Shown piece after piece: positions 7,617 through 12,239 of a stretch of DNA of 12,239 bases (positions within the stretch are counted from its first letter, which is position 1; every line of letters starts with the position of its first letter). A program made the translations under genes and the position numbers. The notes below the pieces were generated by a model that searched no databases, had not been told where the DNA came from, and worked only from the letters and a program-made list of their open reading frames with translations. The stretch comes from Lichenicola sp964249735 (GTDB lineage Bacteria; Pseudomonadota; Alphaproteobacteria; Acetobacterales; Acetobacteraceae): positions 1 through 12,239 of the forward strand of contig CAXUDP010000111.1 in the NCBI GenBank assembly GCA_964249735.1. The letters run 5' to 3'.

Positions 7617-8254
7617 CGGGTCGACTCCAGCTTGGATCGTTCGAGCGCGCAGGCGAGCAGGAACTCGAGCCCTTCCAGCCGCGCCAGCGCCTGTTCCATG
7701 CTGCGGCCCCAGACATAGACCCCATGACCGCGCAGGAGGTAGCCCATCGTGCAGCCGGGCAGGTGCGGCGCCACCGTCCGGCCCAGCCGTGCGATGTCCT
7801 GGTCGTTGTCGAACACCGGCAGGCGCAGGGTGGTGTCGTGGGTGGACTGGCTCTCGAACACCTTGAGCAGCTCGTAGCCGGAGAACCTAAGTTCCGGAGC
7901 GGTGGTCTCCAGCGACAGCACGGTGGCCGCCACTGAATGGCCGTGCAGCACCGCGCCTTCCGGCCGCTCGCGGTAGATCTGGCAGTGCAGGAGGGTTTCG
8001 GCGCTGGGACGGTGCGACGCATGCAGCGCCCGTCCATCCGGACCGACCTCGATCACGTCGTCGGAGACGAGGAAACCCTTGTGCACCCCGCTCCGGGTGA
8101 TGGCGATGCGGCCATCCGCCAGCCGGCGGCTCAGGTTCCCCGCCGTGGCCGGGACCCAGCCGCGGCGGTCGAGGCGTCGGCCCACCGAGACGATCTCGGC
8201 TGCAGCCTCGTTCCATGACAGGTCGGACGGCGGAAGGGCGGCCAGCCCGTCCAT
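7613..8254 (-). CDS. mtnB: Methylthioribulose-1-phosphate dehydratase (methionine salvage)
   Basis: Zinc-dependent class II aldolase/adducin-fold enzyme that dehydrates 5-methylthioribulose-1-phosphate to the diketo phosphate used by MtnC. With ATG at 8254 it has 213 residues, normal for the family. Visible motifs: GNLS (39-42), SGVHKGFL (55-62), the catalytic-region Glu87 in SAETLLH, the zinc-binding HGH at 104-106, and RGHGVYVWG (175-183) carrying the third His177. The start at 8254 gives a natural N-terminus; in-frame extension upstream would overlap tatA in another frame and reads as low-complexity sequence. No strong Shine-Dalgarno is seen, only ACGGGCTGAC. It lies 23 bases after the tatA stop and overlaps mtnD by four bases. 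Class II aldolases of other specificity look similar, but the mtnD and mtnC neighbours settle the assignment. Confidence 0.95.
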   Translation of the reverse strand: MDGLAALPPSDLSWNEAAAEIVSVGRRLDRRGWVPATAGNLSRRLADGRIAITRSGVHKGFLVSDDVIEVGPDGRALHASHRPSAETLLHCQIYRERPEGAVLHGHSVAATVLSLETTAPELRFSGYELLKVFESQSTHDTTLRLPVFDNDQDIARLGRTVAPHLPGCTMGYLLRGHGVYVWGRSMEQALARLEGLEFLLACALERSKLESTR

Positions 8255-8277
8255 GTCAGCCCGTTCGGCCGACCGCC

Positions 8278-8586
8278 TCAGCCCGGATGACGGACCTGGC
8301 CGGGAGCCGACGCCTGTGCCGACGGATACGGCACCTGCGCCGCATGCGGCTGATAGGCCGGAGTCGGCTGGCCGGATCCCACCACCTGCGGCGGCACGGA
8401 GGCTGGCGGGTTCAGTCCGGCGGCGGGACCATGCTCCATGGACTCGTCCTCGCCCATGTTCTTCTTGAACGACTTGATGCCCTTGGCGAAGTCGCCCATC
8501 AGGGTGCTGATCTTGCTGCTGCCGCCGAACAGAAGCAGGACAACCGCCAGCACGATCAGCCAATGCCAGATGCTCAAGCTACCCAT
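8278..8586 (-). CDS. tatA: Sec-independent (twin-arginine) translocase subunit TatA
   Basis: Inner-membrane protein that oligomerises to form the passage for folded twin-arginine proteins together with TatBC. The 102-residue product has a short N-terminus, one hydrophobic segment (residues about 5-20, ending LLLFGG), the conserved Phe20-Gly21 hinge, and the amphipathic helix SSKISTLMGDFAKGIKSFKKNM (23-44; basic and hydrophobic faces), then a disordered tail rich in Pro, Ala and Gln. This pattern fits TatA better than TatB, because the tail is short and lacks TatB's longer helical region. The ATG at 8586 is preceded by AAAGAGGTTGTC, a good Shine-Dalgarno, which rejects the longer in-frame start at 8658. 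tatB and tatC are not in this window. It is the first clear gene of the mtnBDC-ribF transcription unit. Confidence 0.92.
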   Translation of the reverse strand: MGSLSIWHWLIVLAVVLLLFGGSSKISTLMGDFAKGIKSFKKNMGEDESMEHGPAAGLNPPASVPPQVVGSGQPTPAYQPHAAQVPYPSAQASAPGQVRHPG

Positions 8587-8598
8587 GACAACCTCTTT
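8587..8598 (-). promoter_or_regulatory. Ribosome binding site of tatA
   Basis: On the minus strand AAAGAGG (8598-8592) lies five bases before the tatA ATG. It is one of the few good Shine-Dalgarno matches in the window and fixes the start at 8586 rather than at the upstream in-frame ATG. Confidence 0.7.
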
Positions 8599-8674
8599 CC
8601 CCGCGTGCGGCGGCGACGACCCTGCGTCCGACATGGCGCCGCGCGCGCATCCATGCAAGCGCTGATTGGGCAGC
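8587..8674 (-). other. recX-tatA spacer (possible internal promoter)
   Basis: The 88 bases between the recX stop and the tatA ATG could carry a promoter for the tatA-mtnBDC-ribF unit. The best candidate is TTGCAT, then 17 bases, then CATGTC, with a poor -10, so co-transcription from recX is equally possible. An odd 13-base palindrome, GCAGCT-c-AGCTGC (8670-8682), spans the recX stop codon, but its one-base centre makes it unlikely to act as a terminator hairpin. Confidence 0.3.
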
Positions 8675-9334
8675 TCAGCTGCGACGCAACGCCGCCACCC
8701 GCTGCTCCGCCTCCTCGCGGTCCAGGCCCAGCGCCCGCTCCGCCACCTCCCGGCTGAACCCGGCGCGGGCCAGGGTCGCCAGCGCCTTGTTGCGCCCCGC
8801 CGGGTCCTCGGGCTCGCCCTCCTCGCCGGGCAGGGCGAAGGGGCCGATCCGGCGGCGCCGCGCCTGCATCAGGGCAGCCCCCAGCTCGGCCTCGTCACCT
8901 TCCGGAAGCGCCGCCCGCACCAGCTCCGGCGCCACCCCGTGCTGCAGCAGGTGCGCCTCGATCGCGCGGCGGGAGCGGCCGCCGCGCCCGAGCGAGCGCG
9001 CCCGGGACCCGGCATAGGCGGCGTCGTCCACCGCCCCGGCGCCGACCAGGGCGGCGGCGACCGAACGCGCCGCCTGCCGTCCCGCCGTGGCCAGCACTGC
9101 CACCTGGTCCGGTGCTTGGCCGGATTCGATCGCGCGCCTGCTCCAGCGCAGCACCCTGCGGTCGAGCACGCGCACCAGCCCTGCCTCGGTGGCGGAGAAG
9201 CGGGCGAGATGGGCGATGGCCGCGTCGCGCAGGCGGGCGGCGGTGGGTGCCGGTCCGGGAGGCGCGCCCGGACCCGGCCGGCGGCGGTCACGCGATACCG
9301 CGGGCGATGCGGCGGATTTTGCTGCGTCCTGCAT
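8675..9334 (-). CDS. recX: Regulatory protein RecX
   Basis: Small helical protein that binds RecA filaments and modulates recombination and SOS activity. With ATG at 9334 the product has 219 residues. After a Pro/Arg-rich N-terminal tail of about 35 residues come the RecX three-helix repeats: TAARLRDAAIAHLARFSATE with LDRRVLRWSRR, then AALVGAGAVDDAAYAGSRARSLGRGGRSRRAIEAHL with LLQHGVAPELVRAAL, and a final repeat containing LATLARAGFSREVAERAL. The middle repeat (DDAAYA...RARSLGRGGRSRRAI) is the most diagnostic. The frame is open to 9505, but the extra 57 residues are Arg/Pro-rich, do not resemble RecX, and would cover the argD promoter. No Shine-Dalgarno precedes 9334. It is divergent from argD and not linked to recA here. 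Confidence 0.85.
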   Translation of the reverse strand: MQDAAKSAASPAVSRDRRRPGPGAPPGPAPTAARLRDAAIAHLARFSATEAGLVRVLDRRVLRWSRRAIESGQAPDQVAVLATAGRQAARSVAAALVGAGAVDDAAYAGSRARSLGRGGRSRRAIEAHLLQHGVAPELVRAALPEGDEAELGAALMQARRRRIGPFALPGEEGEPEDPAGRNKALATLARAGFSREVAERALGLDREEAEQRVAALRRS

Positions 9335-9340
9335 CGCCCG

Positions 9341-9369
9341 ATTATGGGACCGCCGCGGCCGCTGCGGAA
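9341..9369 (-). promoter_or_regulatory. Possible recX promoter giving a leaderless transcript
   Basis: On the minus strand CATAAT (9346-9341) matches five of six -10 bases and ends only six bases before the recX ATG at 9334, so transcription would start at or next to the start codon. The -35 position, 17 bases upstream, is TTCCGC (9369-9364), a poor match. No ribosome site is present, which agrees with a leaderless message but does not prove it. Confidence 0.3.
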
Positions 9370-9407
9370 CCACCTGCACCGGCATGCGGTTGCGCACGCG
9401 GCGCGGT

Positions 9408-9437
9408 TTGACTTGATCCCGTGCGGCACCGCATTCT
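9408..9437 (+). promoter_or_regulatory. Probable promoter of the argD-argF operon
   Basis: TTGACT (9408-9413; preceded by GGT) matches the -35 consensus at five of six bases. After 17-18 bases it is followed by GCATTC or CATTCT (9431-9437), a loose -10 of the kind common in alphaproteobacteria. Transcription would begin near 9443, giving a leader of about 60 bases before argD. No clear arginine-repressor box was recognised nearby. Confidence 0.45.
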
Positions 9438-9489
9438 TCCCGGTCAACCGCAAGCCTTCCGTCTGGAACCGGACCTCCAGCGCGGCCTG

Positions 9490-9493
9490 AGGA
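9490..9493 (+). promoter_or_regulatory. Ribosome binding site of argD
   Basis: AGGA, within TGAGGAAAG, lies ten bases before the ATG at 9504 and supports that start. Confidence 0.6.
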
Positions 9494-9503
9494 AAGCCCG
9501 ATC

Positions 9504-10681
9504 ATGATCCCTTCGCTGATGCCGACCTACAACCGTGCCGACCTCGCCTTCGAGCGGGGCGAGGGCGCCTGGCTGTACGCGGCGGACGGGCGACGTTTTC
9601 TCGATTTCGGCGCCGGCATCGCCACCTCCTCGCTCGGCCACGGCCATCCGCACCTGGTGACGGCGATCGCCGAGCAGGCGGCCCGGGTGATGCACGTGTC
9701 CAACCTGTACCGGGTGCCGCAGGCCGAGCGGCTGGCGGCGCGGCTGGTGGAGGCGTCGTTCGCCGACAGCGTGTTCTTCTGCAACTCGGGCGCGGAAGCG
9801 AACGAGGGCATGGTCAAGATGATCCGCCGCGCCCAGGCCGCCACCGGGCACGCGGAGCGGACGCGCATCATCTGCTTCGACGGCGCCTTCCACGGCCGCA
9901 CGCTCGCGATGCTGTCGGCCACCGGCAATCCGAAGTACCTGTCCGGCTTCGGCGACCCCGCACCCGGCTTCGACCACGTGCCGCTCAACAACATGAACGC
10001 CGTTCGCGATTCGATCGGCCCCACCACCGCCGGGATCATGATCGAGCCGATCCAGGGCGAGAGCGGGGTGAACGCGGCCAGCGTGCGCTTCCTGCGCGAG
10101 CTGCGCGCCGCCTGCGACGAGTTCGGCCTGCTGCTCGGCCTGGACGAGGTGCAGTGCGGCATGGGCCGCACCGGGCGGCTGTTCGCGCACGAGTGGGCGG
10201 AGATCCGTCCCGATGTCGTGTCCACCGCCAAGGGCATCGGCGGCGGCTTCCCGCTCGGCGCCATCCTGGCCACCGAGGCGGTGGCGCGGCACCTTTCCCC
10301 CGGCTCGCACGGCACCACCTTCGGCGGCAACCCGCTCGCCTGCGCTGCCGGCAACGCGGTGCTGGACGTGATCCTGTCGCCCGGCTTCCTGGGCGGGGTG
10401 CAGGCGCGCGGCCGCACCCTGGCCGACGCGCTGGACCGCCTCGTTTCCGCCCGTCCGGACGTGTTCGCGTCGGTGCGCGGCCACGACACCGCCGCCGGGT
10501 TGATGCTCGGGCTGAAGTGCCGGGTGCCGGTGGCCGAGGTACAGGCGGCGGCCCTGGCGGAGCAGCTGCTGACGGTGGGCGCCGGCGACGACGTGCTGCG
10601 ACTGGTCCCGCCGCTGGTGGTGAGCGACGCGGACTGCCTCGACGCGGCCGAACGCCTCGCCCGCACGGCGGAGCGGGTGCG
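9504..10681 (+). CDS. argD: Acetylornithine aminotransferase (nearly complete, 3' end in assembly gap)
   Basis: Class III PLP-dependent aminotransferase converting N-acetylglutamate semialdehyde and glutamate to N-acetylornithine and 2-oxoglutarate in arginine synthesis; many homologues also act in lysine synthesis. 392 complete codons are visible, close to the usual 390-400 residues, so only a few C-terminal residues are hidden by the run of N. Motifs: NSGAEAN (94-100, PLP phosphate), FDGAFHGRT (125-133), IEPIQGESG (180-188), LDEVQCGMGRTG (213-224, Asp214 contacts the pyridine nitrogen), and the Schiff-base Lys243 in STAKGIGGGFPLGA. GTTFGGNPLAC (270-280) completes the cofactor and dimer site. 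The short C-terminus and the argF partner favour ArgD over other class III aminotransferases. It is the first gene of the plus-strand operon and is divergent from recX. Confidence 0.95.
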
Positions 10682-10781
10682 NNNNNNNNNNNNNNNNNNN
10701 NNNNNNNNNNNNNNNNNNNNNNNNNNNNNNNNNNNNNNNNNNNNNNNNNNNNNNNNNNNNNNNNNNNNNNNNNNNNNNNNN
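10682..10781. other. Assembly gap of exactly 100 N
   Basis: One hundred undetermined bases, the conventional placeholder for a gap of unknown size. It hides the end of argD and the start of argF. By chance the placeholder keeps argD and argF in the same frame, so a naive translation makes one false 687-residue fusion with an X-run. ArgF homologues have roughly 55-65 residues before the first visible residue, so the true missing sequence is probably closer to 200 bases than 100. Confidence 0.98.
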
Positions 10782-11567
10782 CAGCTCGGCGGCGACGTGG
10801 TGGTGCTGAGCCCGCGCGACATGCAGCTCGGCCGCGGGGAGAGCATCGCCGATACCGGCCGCGTGCTGTCGCGCTTCCTGGATGCCCTCGTGCTGCGCAC
10901 CGACAGCCCGGCCAAGCTGCGCGAGCTGGCCGCGCATGCCACCATCCCGGTGATCAACGGGCTCACCAGCGGCTCGCATCCGGTGCAGCTGCTGGCCGAC
11001 ATCCTGACCTTCGAGGAGCATCGCGGCCCGATCGCGGGCCGGACGATCGCCTGGTGCGGCGACGGCAACAACGTGGCCGCGAGCTGGATCGAGGCGGCGA
11101 TGCGGTTCGGCTTCACCCTGCGTCTCGCCACGCCTCCCGACCTGCGGCCGCCGCCCGCGGTGCTGGACTGGGCGTCGCGGCAGGGCGGCGCCGGCCGGAT
11201 CGAGCTGGTGGACGATCCCCGCACGGCGGTGCGGGGTGCTGGCTGCGTGGTCACCGACACCTGGACCAGCATGTCGGACGATCCCGCCGAGGACCGGCAT
11301 GCCCGGCTGGAAGGCTTCCGGGTGGACACGGCGCTGATGGGCGAGGCGGCGCCGGACGCCGTGTTCATGCACTGCCTGCCCGCGCATCGCGGCGAGGAGG
11401 TGACGGAGGAGGTGATCGAGGGGCGCTGGTCGGTGGTGTTCGACGAGGCGGAGAACCGGCTGCACGCGCAGAAGGCGCTGCTGGCCTGGGCGCTGGGCGG
11501 GACCGACTGGGTGGACGCCGCGACCACGCCGCCGGGGGCGAGCGACCCGGCAGGACGACCCGCATGA
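10782..11567 (+). CDS. argF: Ornithine carbamoyltransferase (N-terminus missing in assembly gap)
   Basis: Transfers the carbamoyl group of carbamoyl phosphate to ornithine, giving citrulline. The visible 261 residues lack the N-terminal Ser-x-Arg-Thr-Arg carbamoyl-phosphate motif, which falls in the gap. Counted from the first visible residue: QLGGDVVVL (1-9, directly following the STRTR helix in homologues), the HPVQ carbamoyl-phosphate motif at 66-69 within GSHPVQLLAD, GDGNNV (93-98), DTWTSM (159-164, with Ser-Met-Ser replacing the commoner Ser-Met-Gly of the ornithine loop), and the catalytic HCLP at 197-200 followed by AHRGEEVT. FDEAENRLHAQKALLAWAL (220-238) is the typical C-terminal helix. 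A roughly 20-residue extension rich in Ala, Pro and Gly follows. The GNNV and HCLP context separates it from aspartate carbamoyltransferase. Its stop overlaps the next ATG (ATGA). Confidence 0.95.
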   Translation, partial: QLGGDVVVLSPRDMQLGRGESIADTGRVLSRFLDALVLRTDSPAKLRELAAHATIPVINGLTSGSHPVQLLADILTFEEHRGPIAGRTIAWCGDGNNVAASWIEAAMRFGFTLRLATPPDLRPPPAVLDWASRQGGAGRIELVDDPRTAVRGAGCVVTDTWTSMSDDPAEDRHARLEGFRVDTALMGEAAPDAVFMHCLPAHRGEEVTEEVIEGRWSVVFDEAENRLHAQKALLAWALGGTDWVDAATTPPGASDPAGRPA

Positions 11568-11881
11568 CCGCGATCGGCAACGATCCCGAGATCCCGTCCA
11601 CCACCGAGGACGTGCCGGCGACGCCCGGCTGGGTCGAGGGGAGCGTGGAGGAGATCCTGGGCGTGCTGCCGCCCGAGCCGGCGCTGGCGGGGCTGCGCAA
11701 CGCGTATCTCGACTGCCTGGCCGGTGCGCGCGGCCCTGGCGACGTCGACGCCGCGCATGACCGGTGCCGGCGCAGCCTCCTCGACGCCCTTCGTGACCGG
11801 CAGCACGTGCCGGCCCGGCTGCTGCGGCAGATCGAGCAGGCGCTGGAGGCGATGGAAGCCGAGATCACCAGCCGCACCTGA
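11564..11881 (+). CDS. Unrecognised 105-residue protein between argF and hslO
   Basis: I do not recognise a family. The ATG overlaps the argF stop in an ATGA quartet, so translation is almost certainly coupled and the gene is a real operon member. The product has an acidic, Pro/Thr-containing N-terminus (residues 1-25), then three predicted helices: EPALAGLRNAYLDCLAGA (38-55), DVDAAHDRCRRSLLDALRDR (60-79) and PARLLRQIEQALEAMEAEI (83-101). Two cysteines (51 and 68) lie in the first two helices and could face each other; they do not form a CxxC motif. No signal peptide or membrane segment is visible. Codon use and GC content match its neighbours. A role linked to arginine synthesis or to the following chaperone is possible from position alone, but there is no direct evidence. 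Confidence 0.75.
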   Translation: MTAIGNDPEIPSTTEDVPATPGWVEGSVEEILGVLPPEPALAGLRNAYLDCLAGARGPGDVDAAHDRCRRSLLDALRDRQHVPARLLRQIEQALEAMEAEITSRT

Positions 11882-11915
11882 GCCGCCGCACCCCAGTCGT
11901 CGCACCTCAGCCGTG
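11874..11915 (+). repeat. Three degenerate tandem copies of a 14-bp unit
   Basis: The unit GCACCTGAGCCGCC (11874-11887) is followed by GCACCCCAGTCGTC (11888-11901) and GCACCTCAGCCGTG (11902-11915). All three share GCACC..AG.CG. The first copy overlaps the last codons and the stop of the 105-residue gene; the third forms the left arm of the hairpin described separately. Confidence 0.65.
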
Positions 11916-11929
11916 AGCCCTGGGTGCGA
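11900..11929 (+). terminator. Hairpin between the arg operon and hslO (terminator-like, no T-tract)
   Basis: TCGCACCTCAG (11900-11910) can pair with CTGGGTGCGA (11920-11929), giving ten base pairs with one bulged T and a nine-base loop. It lies 18 bases after the 105-residue gene and 39 before hslO. There is no following T-run, so it may be a weak or Rho-assisted terminator, an mRNA 3' stabiliser, or chance pairing. A weak promoter-like pair, CTGGCA (11932-11937) with TACCTT (11956-11961), follows it. Confidence 0.35.
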
Positions 11930-11968
11930 TGCTGGCAGGCGGATCTGGACCGCACTACCTTGGGGACC

Positions 11969-12239
11969 ATGGTCGACACTCCCGCCTTCCTGGACACCAG
12001 CCGCCCCGACGTGCCCGACATCGTCGTGCCGCGCGGCGTCACCCCGTTCTTCCTGCCCGGCCGCCCGGTGCGCGGCCGGCTGGTGCGCCTGGGCCCGCTC
12101 GCAGACGCGCTGCTGAGCCGGCACGACAACCCGCCGCCGGTCACCAGGCTGGCCGGCGAGGCGCTGGCGCTGGTGGCCGGCCTCGCCTCGGCGCTGAAGT
12201 TCCGCGGCTCGTTCAGCCTGCAGGCCAAGGGCGACGGGC
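11969..12239 (+). CDS. hslO: 33 kDa redox-regulated chaperone Hsp33, N-terminal 90 residues (partial, cut by right edge)
   Basis: Cytoplasmic holdase chaperone activated by oxidation and unfolding. Only the N-terminal domain is in the window; the C-terminal zinc-binding cysteine switch is beyond the edge. Recognisable are FFLPGRPVRGRLVRLGPLADALL (about 27-49), the HDNPPPVTRLAGEALALVAGLASALKFRGSFSLQAKGDG stretch (52-90), with the Leu-Ala-rich helix followed by K-F-x-G and the QxxGDGP-type turn typical of Hsp33. The ATG at 11969 is preceded by GGGG only three bases away, so either the ribosome site is poorly spaced or the message is nearly leaderless. The order argD-argF-small gene-hslO supports the call; adjacency of argD-argF with hslO is known in alphaproteobacteria. 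Confidence 0.93.
   Translation, partial: MVDTPAFLDTSRPDVPDIVVPRGVTPFFLPGRPVRGRLVRLGPLADALLSRHDNPPPVTRLAGEALALVAGLASALKFRGSFSLQAKGDG

Noticed and set aside
8255..8563. Longer N-terminus of MtnB beginning at 8563
   Set aside because: It would lie in another frame over nearly all of tatA; the ATG at 8254 gives the usual protein length.
9335..9505. Longer N-terminus of RecX beginning at 9505
   Set aside because: The extra 57 residues do not resemble RecX, are low complexity, and would overlap the argD promoter and ribosome site.
9527..12124. Open frame of 865 codons on the minus strand opposite argD, argF and hslO
   Set aside because: It crosses the run of N and lies antisense to three recognised proteins; it is composed of low-complexity Ser/Arg/Ala/Pro sequence.
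1..12239. Search by eye for transposases, integrases, tRNA or rRNA genes, CRISPR repeats, toxin-antitoxin pairs and defence genes
   Set aside because: No such proteins, regularly spaced repeats or cloverleaf-like sequences were recognised. The coding content is accounted for by metabolic, export and housekeeping genes.

Overview
The window is a very GC-rich stretch of ordinary bacterial chromosome. Codon use, start-codon overlaps and gene order (argD-argF-small gene-hslO; ribF close to ileS) fit an alphaproteobacterium, most likely Acetobacteraceae/Rhodospirillales. That placement is an inference from gene content and composition; there is no rRNA marker. I see no insertion sequence, prophage, tRNA, rRNA or CRISPR array.

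Layout, left to right. (1) Bases 1-1553, minus strand: the N-terminal half of isoleucyl-tRNA synthetase (ileS), running off the left edge, with a good sigma70-type promoter in front of it. (2) 1636-2736, minus: a family 2 glycosyltransferase. (3) 2899-3225, plus: a small NIPSNAP-family protein. (4) 3310-8586, minus: a tightly packed run in transcription order tatA, mtnB, mtnD, mtnC, ribF and a large HAD-superfamily protein of the COG5610 type. Several junctions are ATGA overlaps or gaps of a few bases, so this is almost certainly one operon. recX (8675-9334, minus) lies just upstream and may be co-transcribed. (5) 9504-11881, plus: argD, argF and an unrecognised 105-residue protein, followed by the start of hslO (Hsp33) running off the right edge. 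A 100-base run of N (10682-10781) removes the argD/argF junction.

How the genes work together. mtnB, mtnD and mtnC catalyse three consecutive steps of the methionine salvage pathway, from methylthioribulose-1-phosphate to the keto acid precursor of methionine. ribF makes FMN and FAD. tatA encodes the pore-forming subunit of twin-arginine export. The COG5610-type HAD protein and the glycosyltransferase both belong to families often found in cell-surface polysaccharide loci, and here both sit between ribF and ileS, genes that are adjacent in many proteobacteria. argD and argF carry out acetylornithine/ornithine steps of arginine synthesis.

The region is mainly housekeeping. I did not find a clear new biological system. 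The points most worth a second look are the surface-sugar-type gene pair inserted between ribF and ileS, the uncharacterised small gene coupled to argF, the 14-bp repeat/hairpin before hslO, the oddly initiated mtnC, and the assembly gap that creates a false argD-argF fusion.
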